Shown here in pieces: positions 8,253-19,000 of a stretch of 64,000 bases of DNA. The first letter of the stretch is position 1; every line of letters begins with the position of its first letter. The translations under genes were made by a program, and so were the position numbers. Below the pieces are notes generated by a model, which was not told where the DNA came from, did no database searches, and saw only the letters and a list, made by a program, of their open reading frames with translations. The DNA comes from Streptomyces sp. TN58 (GTDB lineage: Bacteria > Actinomycetota > Actinomycetes > Streptomycetales > Streptomycetaceae): the NCBI RefSeq assembly GCF_001941845.1, contig NZ_CP018870.1:5680001-5744000 (forward strand). Direction: 5' to 3'.

Positions 8253-8738
8253 TCAGTAGCCCCAGCGCTGGCCGACGCTGTTGTCCTTGCGGCAGTGGAT
8301 CGCGCGGCCGTTGGCGTCGCGTCCGGAGCTTCCGATGTCGGCCTTCCTGCATATCTGCCCGGCCTTGTAGCAGTTCCCGGCGTTGGAGAGGGGATGGCAG
8401 GCGGTGTCCTCCTCGGCCTTGGTGGGCGCGGGAGCCGGCGCTGTCGTACGGGTGCGCGCGGGGGCGGGAGGCGCGGGGGCGGGCTCGGTGGCGGCAGGGG
8501 CGGCCTGTGTCGCGGGCGGGGTGGTCGGCGCAGCGGTGGTCGGGTCGGCGCTCGGGGTGGGGCTGGTGCTCGGGCTCGGAGAGACGGCGGCGCTCGCGCT
8601 CGCACTCGGCGTGACGGCGCCGGCGCCGGTGGCGCTCGGGTCGCAGGCGGCGAGCATCAGCACGGTGGTGACGGCGGCGATGGCGCCTGCGTAGCGTCTC
8701 TTGACGGTGTTGTTGCTGCCGGGCGGGCGCATGGCCAT
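8253..8738 (-). CDS. Putative lipoprotein with Pro/Ala/Thr-rich stalk and Cys-rich C-terminal module
   Basis: This 161-aa exported protein is of unknown function. The N-terminus (KRRYAGAIAAVTTVLMLAAC) is a lipoprotein signal with lipobox LAAC. It is followed by about 75 residues of Ser/Thr/Ala/Pro repeats, a typical wall-spanning stalk. The last about 48 residues form a compact module with four Cys (ACHPLSNAGNCYKAGQICRK, then HCRKDN). I have seen this module at the C-termini of other Streptomyces secreted proteins, without an assigned function. The start is ATG at 8738, six bases after AGGAGA. The upstream extension to 8819 lacks a ribosome site. Confidence 0.75.
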   Translation of the reverse strand: MAMRPPGSNNTVKRRYAGAIAAVTTVLMLAACDPSATGAGAVTPSASASAAVSPSPSTSPTPSADPTTAAPTTPPATQAAPAATEPAPAPPAPARTRTTAPAPAPTKAEEDTACHPLSNAGNCYKAGQICRKADIGSSGRDANGRAIHCRKDNSVGQRWGY

Positions 8739-9042
8739 CGGTGTCTCCTGGAAAGGCGGGGCACTTGGGATGGCGAGCAACATACTCGGCAAGTTGAAGC
8801 TTGTACGGGTTATGGGCAAATCGAGACGATGTACGAGGCGGGGTCCGCCGCAGACGGCCAGGCGGGCAGACGGCAGAGGTCCCGCCGCCCCCTCCTCGGG
8901 GAGCGGCGGAACATCGGCCTGAATCCCTTTGAGGTCCGCAAACGCGGCGGTCTAGTCTCGCGGCGTGGACCTGCACGACGTGTACCCGTCCGGATTCCGG
9001 TAGCGCACCCAGGAGCGACCTGGGGCGCCGCTGGAGGCTTTC
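8739..9042. other. Intergenic, divergent promoter region, no gene seen
   Basis: These 304 bases separate the lipoprotein gene from the divergent hypothetical gene. I see only very short or shadow frames. Promoters for both genes are expected here, but no clear motif stands out. Confidence 0.5.
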
Positions 9043-9420
9043 ATGTCCCGCACCGCCCACCACACCCCCGACAGGCAGACCCCGTACGGGCGTCAGCGCC
9101 GCGAGGACCACGACCGGCTGCCCTGGCACCGGATCCAGCAGGCGGGCCCGTGGCGTCGGGCCGACACGCGGACCCTGCGGTACTCCGCCACCGAACTCCG
9201 CGCCGCCGAAAGGGAAGGCCGGCGCCCCCGGCCGCAGGAGGTCCGCCGCGCCTTCGACATCTGGCGGTACTGCTGCGCCTTCACCGGCTCGCTGTCCGAG
9301 GCGGCAAACCTGGAGGAGCGCGGCGCCAGGGCCCGGCTCAGGGGCGCGGCACGAAAGGCGCTGTTCGACCCCGAGACGGTCATCGAGCCCTACCGCACCC
9401 GCTACCAGGCGCACTGGTGA
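9043..9420 (+). CDS. Conserved hypothetical protein, basic (125 aa)
   Basis: I do not recognise a family. The 125-aa product is basic and hydrophilic, with no signal peptide or membrane segment. A central patch, VRRAFDIWRYCCAFTGSLSEAANLEERGARARLRGAARKAL, looks helical. The ATG at 9043 follows CTGGAGG at good spacing. Downstream there is a perfect 12-bp hairpin and then the presumed left attachment site. This gene was therefore probably the original convergent neighbour of the HTH-murA gene before the island inserted. Confidence 0.7.
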   Translation: MSRTAHHTPDRQTPYGRQRREDHDRLPWHRIQQAGPWRRADTRTLRYSATELRAAEREGRRPRPQEVRRAFDIWRYCCAFTGSLSEAANLEERGARARLRGAARKALFDPETVIEPYRTRYQAHW

Positions 9421-9481
9421 CGCTGCTTACGTCGCGACCGCCCGGACCGGACGAAGCCCCCGCCCGGTGCGGACCAAAGCG

Positions 9482-9519
9482 CTGAGGTCCCATCCCCGTG
9501 AAGAGCGATGGGACCTCAG
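9482..9519. terminator. Hairpin terminator left of the island
   Basis: A perfect 12-bp stem (CTGAGGTCCCAT, 9482-9493, with 9508-9519) has a 14-nt loop. It closes the hypothetical gene at 9043-9420 and lies 48 bp before the attL-like repeat. In an island-free chromosome it would stand between that gene and the murA 3' end. Confidence 0.8.
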
Positions 9520-9567
9520 GTGGGCTGTTCCGTGCCCGGCGGCGCGATGGAAACGGCGGAAGGCGGC

Positions 9568-9582
9568 TCAGATGTCCCGGAA
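9568..9582 (+). repeat. attL-like core (copy of murA 3' end)
   Basis: TCAGATGTCCCGGAA is identical to 53599-53613. Read on the minus strand it encodes Phe-Arg-Asp-Ile-stop, the end of MurA, although no murA gene is attached here. This is the expected footprint of integration at a gene's 3' end. Confidence 0.65.
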
Positions 9583-9685
9583 AAGACTTGGCAGCCCTGT
9601 GAGCTGCGCAGACTCGTGACGCAGGGCTTCTGGCCTGGGGAAACACCCTTTCTCTTCTTTCGCCCTCGTACCCCTTGATGCAGCC

Positions 9686-9718
9686 GAAAGTCCCAGGAAA
9701 GTCCCAGAGGAGTCCCAT
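9686..9718. repeat. Three tandem 11-bp repeats, putative recombinase arm sites (left)
   Basis: GAAAGTCCCAG occurs twice in perfect tandem (9686-9696, 9697-9707) and is followed by the degenerate AGGAGTCCCAT (9708-9718). The 11-bp period equals one helical turn. A matching two-copy array lies inside the right end at 53501-53522. Confidence 0.65.
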
Positions 9719-10273
9719 GCGCGAGTGGCTGTAATGGCAGAGGCAGATGTGCCGCCATGTGGGGCGGAGTGGAGCGTCGCGGCCGGGGAGGGGGCGGTCA
9801 GGACGCCCCTCCGTGCCCGTCGAAACGCCGCACTCTGTTGAGTCGGCCCATGGCCGCCTGGTGCGCGTGCTGCAGAGAGAAGGTGCCGACAGGAGAAGGG
9901 CGCTGCCGCAGACTTGAAGTGCACCGGCTCCGGAGGCCGTCGGCGTTTCCGGCGCCTTCCCAGGTCAGTAGCTTAGATGGCGGCATGTTAGGGGCTCGGT
10001 CCCGCGTATGTCCCGTGAAAATGAAATGTTCTGTTTGTTTGCCATTCTGTGGCGTTGTCCTTGCGTCGAGGTCCCGCAGCGCGACGTGGCAGCCGTCACG
10101 AAGGCCTACCACGCGCAAGGATGGACGGCCCCGTCTCGGGTGCTCGAAATGTCGCGGTGACCAAGCACTTCCGAACGCCCGGAACGCGGCTGCCCGCCGG
10201 GCGGCCGTCGGGCCGGACGCCGTTCGAGCGCTGGCCGCACCCGAGGGAGTGCGCGGCCTGTCCTCGGCCGGGG
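9719..10273. other. Island left end, no convincing gene
   Basis: These 555 bp have several open frames (for example 9757-10359 plus, 9798-10445 minus), but none has a ribosome site, domain or plausible composition. Base composition is locally lower in GC around 9990-10060. It may be a decayed remnant of the recombination module; I cannot identify one. Confidence 0.4.
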
Positions 10274-10945
10274 TTACTTCCGGCCAGGTGTCCATTTCAT
10301 GCCGAGCCGGTACGTCCGGGAGATCACGTCCTGGACGCCGGGGCCGTCCGCCGGCGTGAACCAGCGCACCTCGCGTTCGATGACGAGTTCGCCCTCCTGT
10401 CGTTTGATGAGGGCGATGGCACACGCGTGCGCCATCGGCGGGCACTCGTCCAGAACCACTCGGAACCGGTCACCGCGGTCGGAGGTCAGCGTCACCACCG
10501 CGTCGAGGCCGCGGAAGTCGCCGGACCCCTCGTATATGTAGACGAAGAGCAGGAGCTTCTGGAACTCGGCCTGGTGGTCCAGGTTGATGACGAGGTTCTC
10601 TCCCGTCTCCCGGGCCCCGGTCCGGTCGTCCGAGTCGAGGGCGACGTAGGGGAAGCGGTCCACCGCGCCGAAGGCGTTCCCCAGCGCCTGCACCACGGTC
10701 TTGGAACCGTCGGTGCAGCGGATCATGCAGCCGAGGTCGAGGTCCACCGTCCTGGCCGAGGCCGCGCGCAGCGAGGCCCGGATCCGGCCGAACAGACCAC
10801 GCGCCTCGCCGGCCGCCCGCTGGGCGGCGGCCTGTGGCGAGGTCCAGTTGAGGTTGACCTTGATCAGTCCTGAGGTCATGCCGTGCTTGTCCAGGGAGAC
10901 CGTGGGCGAAGCCTTCGTCAGGTCCACGGCGGTGGGCTTGGTCAT
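10274..10945 (-). CDS. TerD/TerA-family (tellurium-resistance-like) protein
   Basis: A 223-aa cytoplasmic protein of the Ter stress-protein family, whose members bind calcium and form membrane-linked stress or phage-resistance complexes. Diagnostic segments are the VDLDLGCMIRCTDGSKTVVQALGN stretch and the acidic DSDDRTGARETGENLVINLDH loop, which matches the family's Ca-binding DD-x-TG pattern. The C-terminal half (GVQDVISRTYRLGMKWTPGRK) is typical of the longer actinobacterial form. The ATG at 10945 has AAAGGT 6 nt upstream. It is divergent from the SWIM gene. It is the first recognisable gene inside the island, and no other ter gene accompanies it. Confidence 0.85.
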   Translation of the reverse strand: MTKPTAVDLTKASPTVSLDKHGMTSGLIKVNLNWTSPQAAAQRAAGEARGLFGRIRASLRAASARTVDLDLGCMIRCTDGSKTVVQALGNAFGAVDRFPYVALDSDDRTGARETGENLVINLDHQAEFQKLLLFVYIYEGSGDFRGLDAVVTLTSDRGDRFRVVLDECPPMAHACAIALIKRQEGELVIEREVRWFTPADGPGVQDVISRTYRLGMKWTPGRK

Positions 10946-11177
10946 ACGGCACCTTTCCGAAGAGGGAGGGCGGGGGACGACAGTACAAGTGGAGGCATGG
11001 GATCGCAGAGGTGCGGCCGGAGGGCTGAGCCGGTAGGGCCGGGAGGGCGGCTCGAACAACCGGAAGCATCGACTCGTGGGGGTGGCGCCGTTCTGATCTC
11101 TGGAGTCGTTCGGCCTGACGGCCTCTAACATGAGGGTCGTCGGAGGGGGCCTGGGCCGGAGCGGAGCACGGAGAGTC

Positions 11178-12842
11178 GTGGGCGGTCTTACGGAAGCGAA
11201 GCTGAGGGCACTGGCCGGGGGTCGATCGTTCGAACGTGGACTCGGTTATGTGGACGAGGTGTCCGGGGTCGAGTTCGGTGACCGCTGGATCCGGGCGTCG
11301 GTGCAAGGCACGGAGCGGTACGAGGTGGAACTGCTCCTCGGCGGCAGGAAGCTCGCAGGCACATGCGACTGTCCGTACGGCCAGGAGGGCAACTTCTGTA
11401 AGCATCTGGTCGCGCTCGGTCTGGCGGTGATCGCCCAGAAGGCCGACCTGCCTCGCCTGAGGAAGGCAGCCCGGGACCGGACCCGAGGCCTCGAAGCCTG
11501 GCTGACCGGCCTGTCACGGGACGATCTGCTCGCTCTCGTGCGGGAGGAGGCGGCCGAGGACCGGAGCCTGCGGAGGCGTCTGGAGCTGCGGGCGGCGAGT
11601 GCCCATGGCGACGTGGCCGGGATCCGTTCCCGTATCCGCGAGTTGCTCGACATCGGCCCTTTCGCGCAGTACGGCTACGTCGAGTACGCCGATGCCCGTG
11701 CCTACGCCGACCAAGCCGGGCAGGCGGTCACCGCGATCCGGTCGCTGACGGCCTCCGGCCAGGTGACCGACGCGACGGCCCTGGCTCGGGAGGCGATCGG
11801 CCGGCTGGCCTCCGTGGTCGAAAGCGTCGACGACTCCGACGGCCGGCTCGGCCAGGTCGGCGCCGATCTCGCCGACGCCCACCACGAGGCCTGCCGCGCG
11901 GCCCGCCCGGATCCGGAGCAACTCGCGCACTGGCTGGTGACCCATGCCCTCGGCGAAGCGGCCGACCTGACGGACATCGACCCTCTCGATTACGGGGACG
12001 TGCTCGGGGAGCGGGGGACGGCCGCCCTGCGCCGGTGTGCGGCCGAGGCATGGCAGGCGAACCGCACCGGCTGGGCCGAGAAGCACCTGATGCAGCGCCT
12101 CGCGAAGTCCGGTCGGGACATCGATACGGTGATCGCCGTGCACGCCGCCGACCTCGCCCCGGACGGCCACACCCACCTGCTCGTCGCCCGCGAACTCGAC
12201 ACCGCCGGCCGTACCGCCGAAGCTCTGGAATGGGCCGAGCGCGGCATCCGGGAGGCCGAGGACCTTGCCGACGTCGACACCGCCCTGGTCGACCACCTCG
12301 CCGACCGCTACACCCGCACCGACCGGCTTGCCGACGCCGTCACCCTGCGCCGTGACCACTTCGCCGCCCGCCGCACCCTGCTCACCTATCAGCAGCTACG
12401 TGTCGCAGCCGTGGCCGCCGACTGCTGGCTGACCGAGCGGGAGAAGGCGCTGGAGCTTCTCCGCGCCGATGTCGAACAGGCTGGCGCGTACGGTGGCCGG
12501 GTCCTCGTCGACATCCTGCTGGACGACAAGGACCTCGACGCCGCCTGGCAGGCAGCCCACGAGCACGGCGCCCACGACGGCCAATGGCTCACCCTCGCCG
12601 ACCAGTCCCGCCCGACCCGCCCCGCGGATGCCCTTCCCGTATACCTCCGCCTGGCCGCCAGCCTCGCACGCGAGACCGGCAACCGCGCCTACGAACAACT
12701 CGTCAGCCTGCTCCTGAGTGTCCGCGACTGCCACCACCGCCTCGGCACGCCGGACGACTTCACCACCTACATCGCCGACCTGCGCGCCGCCCAGAAGCGC
12801 AAGCGGAATCTGATGCGACTGATGGGCGACTGTGGGCTATGA
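11178..12842 (+). CDS. SWIM zinc-finger protein with helical-repeat C-terminus
   Basis: This protein of about 554 aa has a SWIM zinc finger near residue 64 (C-D-C-P-Y-G..., then F-C-K-H: C-x-C-x(n)-C-x-H), a DNA- or protein-binding motif often found beside SNF2 ATPases. The remaining about 430 residues are helical and rich in Ala/Leu/Asp, and look like TPR-type repeats. I chose the GTG at 11178 (MGGLTEAKLRALAGGRSFERG) because GGAGAG precedes it. An ATG at 11130 in frame has no ribosome site. It ends 173 bp before the DISARM-like operon, whose SNF2 helicase could be a functional partner. That link is inference. Confidence 0.82.
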   Translation: MGGLTEAKLRALAGGRSFERGLGYVDEVSGVEFGDRWIRASVQGTERYEVELLLGGRKLAGTCDCPYGQEGNFCKHLVALGLAVIAQKADLPRLRKAARDRTRGLEAWLTGLSRDDLLALVREEAAEDRSLRRRLELRAASAHGDVAGIRSRIRELLDIGPFAQYGYVEYADARAYADQAGQAVTAIRSLTASGQVTDATALAREAIGRLASVVESVDDSDGRLGQVGADLADAHHEACRAARPDPEQLAHWLVTHALGEAADLTDIDPLDYGDVLGERGTAALRRCAAEAWQANRTGWAEKHLMQRLAKSGRDIDTVIAVHAADLAPDGHTHLLVARELDTAGRTAEALEWAERGIREAEDLADVDTALVDHLADRYTRTDRLADAVTLRRDHFAARRTLLTYQQLRVAAVAADCWLTEREKALELLRADVEQAGAYGGRVLVDILLDDKDLDAAWQAAHEHGAHDGQWLTLADQSRPTRPADALPVYLRLAASLARETGNRAYEQLVSLLLSVRDCHHRLGTPDDFTTYIADLRAAQKRKRNLMRLMGDCGL

Positions 12843-12859
12843 CTCGCCAAGCATGTCAT

Positions 12860-12874
12860 GTTGACATCGTCAAC
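12860..12874. promoter_or_regulatory. Shared island operator, site 1 (upstream of DISARM-like operon)
   Basis: GTTGAC-ATC-GTCAAC is a perfect 6-bp inverted repeat with a 3-nt spacer, 140 bp before the fusion-helicase start. Closely related elements occur at 40534 and 52170 before two other defence transcription units. The TTGACA within it could also serve as a -35 box, so a bound protein would block RNA polymerase. Confidence 0.65.
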
Positions 12875-13014
12875 GAACTTCGCTGTTGTTTACGATTGAA
12901 CTCTCGTGTACGCTGCTCGCGGGGCTGGGGGTCTGCCCGCGTCGCGAGACGGGGCGTTCTCCCGTGGGGAGTCGTGTGCTCGCAGGGCCACGCGAAAACG
13001 CAAGGGAATGGGCT

Positions 13015-16000
13015 GTGGCGACGGAGATGATCGCGGGGCGGTTCCGGCTCCTGGGGGCTGTGGACTCGGGCAACATGGGCGAGGTCCACAGAGCCGAGGA
13101 TCTGGAGGCCGCTCCAGGCGACGCCGATCGCGTCGTGGCGGTCAAGCTGATCCTCCGGCGTCGGTCCGGCCTGCAGATCGACACGCACGGCGACGCCAAG
13201 ACCGTGGAACGGTTCGCCCGCGAGGTCCGGATCATGCAGACCTTCGCCCGGCACCCCAACCTCCCGCGTACGATCGCCGGCGGTGTGGACGACACGAACG
13301 GCGGCCTGCCCTACCTCGCGATGGAATTCCTCGACGGCCATCCTCTGGCCGACCTGGTCGCCGACGAGCCGCAGCTGCCGATCTCCTGGGCGGCGGCCAT
13401 CGCGGCGCAGATGGCGGAGGGGCTCAAGGCCGCCCACGTCGAGGGCGTCGTGCACCGCGACCTCAAGCCCCGCAATGTCATGCTCACCCGCGGTGGCCTC
13501 GTGAAGGTCCTCGACTTCGGCATGGGCCGGATCGTCGACGACCCGGACGGTACCAAGCTCACCAGCACGGGCGTCACCGTCGGCACCGCCCGCTACATGG
13601 CACCCGAGCAGTTCCAGGGCGGAGCCGTAACCCCGGCGGCGGACCTCTACGCTCTCGGCTGCGTCCTGTACGAGATGCTCCTCGGCGTACCGCCGTTTGT
13701 CGGCACCTCCGCGTACGAACTCGGCGAGAAGCACGTCCGTCAGGCACCGAACCCGGTCAGGCTGGTCCGGCACGACGTCCCCGAGGCGCTCGCCCGCCTC
13801 GTCGACCGCCTCCTCGCCAAGGACCCGGCGGACCGCCCCGAGAGCGCCGCCGCCGTACGGGACGCCCTGCTGCCCTTCGTCGCGCCCGCCGAACCACTGC
13901 CCGCCTGGCGCGAGTTCGACCCGGTGGGCCGCCTCCTCCAGGACCGGGCCGCGCTCTCCACGCCCACGGCGCGGCAGGCTCCGGCCGACCAGCCGCCCGC
14001 CCAGACCCGCCCACACACGTCCGGTATGGACGTCTTCGGCGTCCACCGGGACCTGATCGACGAGTACCGCGCCTTCACCCAGGGCGGCACGATCATCCGT
14101 GACGAACGCGTCGCCGACTTCGTCCGGCGCGACCTCGACGCCAAGTCCCAGTGGCCCAACCCGTGGATCTCCCTCAACCCCTTCTTCGACTCCGCCGGCA
14201 CCGTTGCCGAGCTCGCTTCCCAGGGCGTCCTCCACCCCGAGTGCGCGCGGATCTTCCAGGCGAAGAAGACCAGGGGCGGCACCGTCTGCGACGGCCGCCC
14301 CCTCACCCTTCACCAACACCAGCGCGAAGCCGTCGACGCCGCCCGGTCCGGGGCGTCCTACGTCCTCACCACCGGCACCGGCTCGGGCAAGTCCCTCTCC
14401 TACATCGTGCCCATCGTCGACAAGGTCCTCAGGGACCGGGAGACGGAGCCGAGAGGGACGGCCAAGAGAGTCCGTGCGATCATCGTCTACCCCATGAACG
14501 CCCTGGCCAACAGCCAGCTCAAGGAGCTGGAGAAGTACCTGAGGGACGGCTACGGCGCAGGACGCGAGCCCGTCACCTTCGCCCGCTACACCGGCCAGGA
14601 GGACGACGCCGCCCGCAGGGAGATCCGTGACAACCCGCCGGACATCCTGCTCACCAACTACGTGATGCTGGAGCTGATGCTCACCCGCCCCGACGACCGC
14701 GACAGCCTCGTCCGGATGGCCAAGGGCCTCGAATTCCTCGTCTTCGACGAACTCCACACCTACCGAGGCCGCCAGGGCGCCGATGTCGCCCTGCTCATCC
14801 GACGTGTCCGCGAGGCGTGCCAGGCCGACCGTCTCCAGTGCGTCGGAACCTCCGCCACCATGTCCACCGAGGGCACGATCGACGAGCAGAAGAGCGTGGT
14901 CGCGGGCGTCGCCTCCAAGCTCTTCGGCACGAGGATCCGCACCGAGCACGTCATCGGCGAGACCCTGGTCCGCGCCACCGACCCGGCCCCCGACACCGTC
15001 CCTGCCGAGCGGCTGCGCACCACCGACGCGCCCCGTGCGTACGCGGACCTGGTCCGCGACCCGCTCGCCCGCTGGATCGAGACCCGCTTCGGCCTGGCCA
15101 CCGACACCCTCACCGACCGCCTCGTCCGCCAGAAGCCCGCCAAGATCGAGGACGCGGCCGAGGACCTCGCCCGGGAGAGCGGCGTGTCCGTCGAGGACTG
15201 CGCCGCGGCTCTGCGCGCCACCCTGGAGGCCGGCTCGCAGGCCCGTCACCCCGTCACGGAACGCCCCCTCTTCGCCTTCCGCCTCCACCAGTTCCTCTCC
15301 AAGGGCGACACCGTCTACGTCACCCTGGAGGACCCGGAAAGCCGCCACCTCACCCGTGACTACCAGCAGGTGCAGCCCGGCACCGACGGCAAGCTCCTCA
15401 TCCCGCTCGCCTTCTGCCGGGAGTGCGGCCAGGAGTACCTGACGGTGTGGCGCACCGAGAAGGACGGAGAGGTCCGCTACGAGTCCCGCCGCGACACCTC
15501 CGCCACGGGCGGCAGGGCCGGCGACGGCTACCTCTACGTCGGCCGCCCGTGGCCCCGCTCGCTCGACGAGGCCGTCGCCGAGCGCAAGCTGCCGGAGTCG
15601 TGGCTGGAGCTCGACGACCGTGGTCAGGAAGTCGTCAGGAAGTCGTACCGCGAGCGCGCGCCCCGCGCCGTGACCGTCGACCCCTATGGGTACGAAGGAC
15701 GGGGCGACCTGGACGCCGCCTTCATCCCGGCCCCGTTCCGCTTCTGCATCCAGTGCTCGGTGTCCTACGAGCAGCCGCGTGGCAAGGACTTCGCGAAGCT
15801 CGCGACCCTCGACCAGGAAGGCCGGTCCTCCGCCACCTCCCTGGTGTCGGCGGCCGTCGTCCGCTCCCTCAAGGCCGTGCCCGAGGAAGCCCTCGACAAG
15901 GAGGCGCGCAAGCTCCTCACCTTCGTCGACAACCGCCAGGACGCCTCCCTCCAGGCCGGCCACTTCAACGACTTCGTCCAGATCACCCAGCTGCGCGGCG

Positions 16001-19000
16001 CGCTCTACCGGGCCGCCCTGGACGCCGGGGAAGAAGGCATCCACCACGAGGAGCTGGCCACCCGCGTGGCGAACGCCCTCGCCCTGGACCCCGTCGAGTA
16101 CACCGGCCAGTCGGACCTGCCGCCCGCCCTCGCCCGCAACGCGGCCAAGACCCTGCGTGACGTCATCGCCTTCCGTCTCTACCTCGACCTGGAGAGCGGC
16201 TGGCGCATCACCATGCCGAACCTGGAGCGGACAGGTCTGCTGACGATCGACTACGCGGACCTCCAGTGGGTCGCCGAGCGTGACGAGCGCTGGCAGGACA
16301 CGCATGCGGCGCTCCGCGGCGCCGACCCCGCCCTGCGCGCCGAGATCACGCGGACGCTCCTGGACGACATGCGCCGCGAACTCGCCATCGACGTCCAGTA
16401 CTTCCGCGACGACTTCGACGCCCTCCAGCGTGCCAGCGAGGAACGCCTCATCGACCCGTGGGTCCTCGGCAGGTCCGACGCGCCCAGGGTCAAGACCGCC
16501 TACCCGCAGCCCTCCAGCCCCGGCATGGACCGTTCCGGGCACTTCCTCTCGGCCCGCGGCAAGTTCGGCAAGTACCTGCGCCGCACCGCACCCACGGTCT
16601 TCGACGCGCGCGACGGCGTGAAGTTGGACAACACCGACCTCCAGAAGGTCATCGTGGACCTGCTGAAGGTGCTCGCGAAGGCCGGCCTGGTCACCGAGGT
16701 CAGTGCCGCCCCCCAGCGCGCCGGCCGCTTCCGCGCGCCGACCGGTCCCGCCGCCACCGGCTACCGGATCTCCGCCGCCTCCCTCATCTGGCGGGCCGGC
16801 CCCGGCGAGTCCGGCGCCCACGACCCTCTCACCCGCACCTACGCCAGCGGCGACGGGCCGCGCGTCAACACCTTCTTCCGCGACCTCTACCGCAACGCCG
16901 CCGCCGAACTGTCCGGCCTGTTCGCCCGTGAGCACACCGCCCAGGTCGACCCCGCCGAGCGTGAGCGCCGCGAAGAAGCCTTCAGCAAGGCCGAACTGAA
17001 GCTTCTCTACTGCTCCCCGACCATGGAGCTGGGCGTCGACATCTCGTCCCTCAACGCGGTCATGATGCGCAACGTGCCGCCCACCCCGGCCAACTACGCA
17101 CAGCGCAGCGGACGCGCCGGCCGGAGCGGCCAGCCCGCCCTCGTCACCACGTACTGCGCCACCGGCAACAGCCACGACCAGTACTACTTCCGTCGCTCCG
17201 AGCGCATGGTGGCGGGTGCCGTCGCCCCGCCGCGCCTCGACCTCGCCAACGAAGACCTCGTCCTCTCCCACCTCCAGGGCATCTGGCTCGCCGAGGCCGG
17301 GCTGAAGCTCGGCCGGGCCATTCCGCAGATCATCGACATCGCGTACGACGAGAGCCTGGGCCGCCCGAACCCGGCGCTCCACCTCCACGACGACCTGTAC
17401 GCGGCCTCCCGCGACGCCGACGCGCAGGCCCGCACGGTGGCGGCGGCCCACCGGGTCCTCGGCCCGTTGCTTGCCGACTTCGCCATGACCGTTTGGTGGG
17501 ACGAGCGCTGGATCGAGGACCGTGTCCGTACCGCCCCCGACCGCTTCGACCGCGCCTTCGACCGCTGGCGAGACCTCTTCCGGGCCGCCCTCGTCGACCA
17601 GTACGTCCAGAACAAGCGGGTCCTCGACCACACCCTCACGGAAGGCGACCGGCGGCGCGCCGTCGCCCGCCGCAAGGAGGCCGAGACCCAGCTCAATCTC
17701 CTCAAGAACGAGACCCCGGACAGCAGGTCCGTCCTCTCCGACTTCAACCCCTACCGCTACCTCGCCTCCGAGGGCTTCCTGCCCGGCTACTCCTTCCCCC
17801 GCCTGCCGCTGGCCGCCTACATCCCGACCACCGGCCGTCGCCACGGCGACGGCGACTACCTCCAGCGCCCCCGTTTCCTCGCCATCCGCGAGTTCGGCCC
17901 CGGCGCGCTGATCTACCACGAGGGCGCCCGCTACCAGGTGACCCGCGTCCAGCTGCCCCCGGACTCCTCCGGCGACATCGCCACCACTGCGGCAACCCGC
18001 TGCAAGCACTGCGGCTACCACCACGATCCCGAGCAGCGCGCCGACGTCTGCGACATGTGCAAGGAGCCGCTCGGCGCCGCCGCCTACAACCTGCTGCACC
18101 TGCACACCGTCTACACCCAGCGCCGGGAGCGGATCTCCTCCGACGAGGAGGAGCGCCGCAGGGCCGGATTCCGGCTGGAGATCTCGTACCGCTTCCAGGA
18201 CCACGGCATCCGCAAGGGCCGCCAGGACGCCCACGTCTCGGACCCGGCGGGCAGTCTCGCCACGATCTCGTACGGCGACTCGGCCACCGTCCGCATCACC
18301 AACAAGGGACGGCTGCGCGCCAAGGAGAACGAGCAGGACGGCTACTGGCTCGACCCCGCAAGCGGCCACTGGATGAACGAACGCGATGCCGCCGAGGCGT
18401 CCGGCGACTCCAGCGAGATGCCGGTCATCGACCCGGACGGCAACGAGAAGCGCCGCAGGAAGCGAGTCGTCCCCTTCGTCGAGGACCGCCGCAACATCCT
18501 CGTCGTCACCCTCGACGAGCCGCTGCCCGAACCCATCGCCCTCACTCTCATGTACGCCCTGGAGCGGGGCGTCGAGGCGGCGTTCGAGCTGGAGGACTCC
18601 GAGCTCACCAGCGAACTGCTCCCGCCCGACGACGGTCCCCGCAACCGCTTCCTGCTCACCGAGGCCGCGGAGGGCGGCGCCGGAGTCCTGCGCCGCCTCC
18701 AGGCCGAGCCCGGAGCGCTCGCCGTCGCCGCCCGCCGCGCCCTGGAGATCTGCCACTTCGACGAGCACGGAGTGGACCAGGCCGAGCAGCACTGCGCCCG
18801 AGGCTGCTACGACTGCCTGCTCACCTACGGCAACCAGCTCGACCACGCGGCCATCGACCGCCACACCGTCGTCCACCTGCTGCGCCGCCTCGCCTCCGCC
18901 GTGTCCGAGCCCGAAGGGCGGGGCGAGTCCCCGACGGAGCAGCACCGGCGGCTCGTCGAGGAGCTGGGGCGAACGGCCCCGAAGCTCGCCGACACGCCGG

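Noticed and set aside
9757..10359. 200-codon plus-strand frame inside the left island end
   Set aside because: No ribosome site, biased composition and no domain; it also runs into the end of the Ter-like gene.
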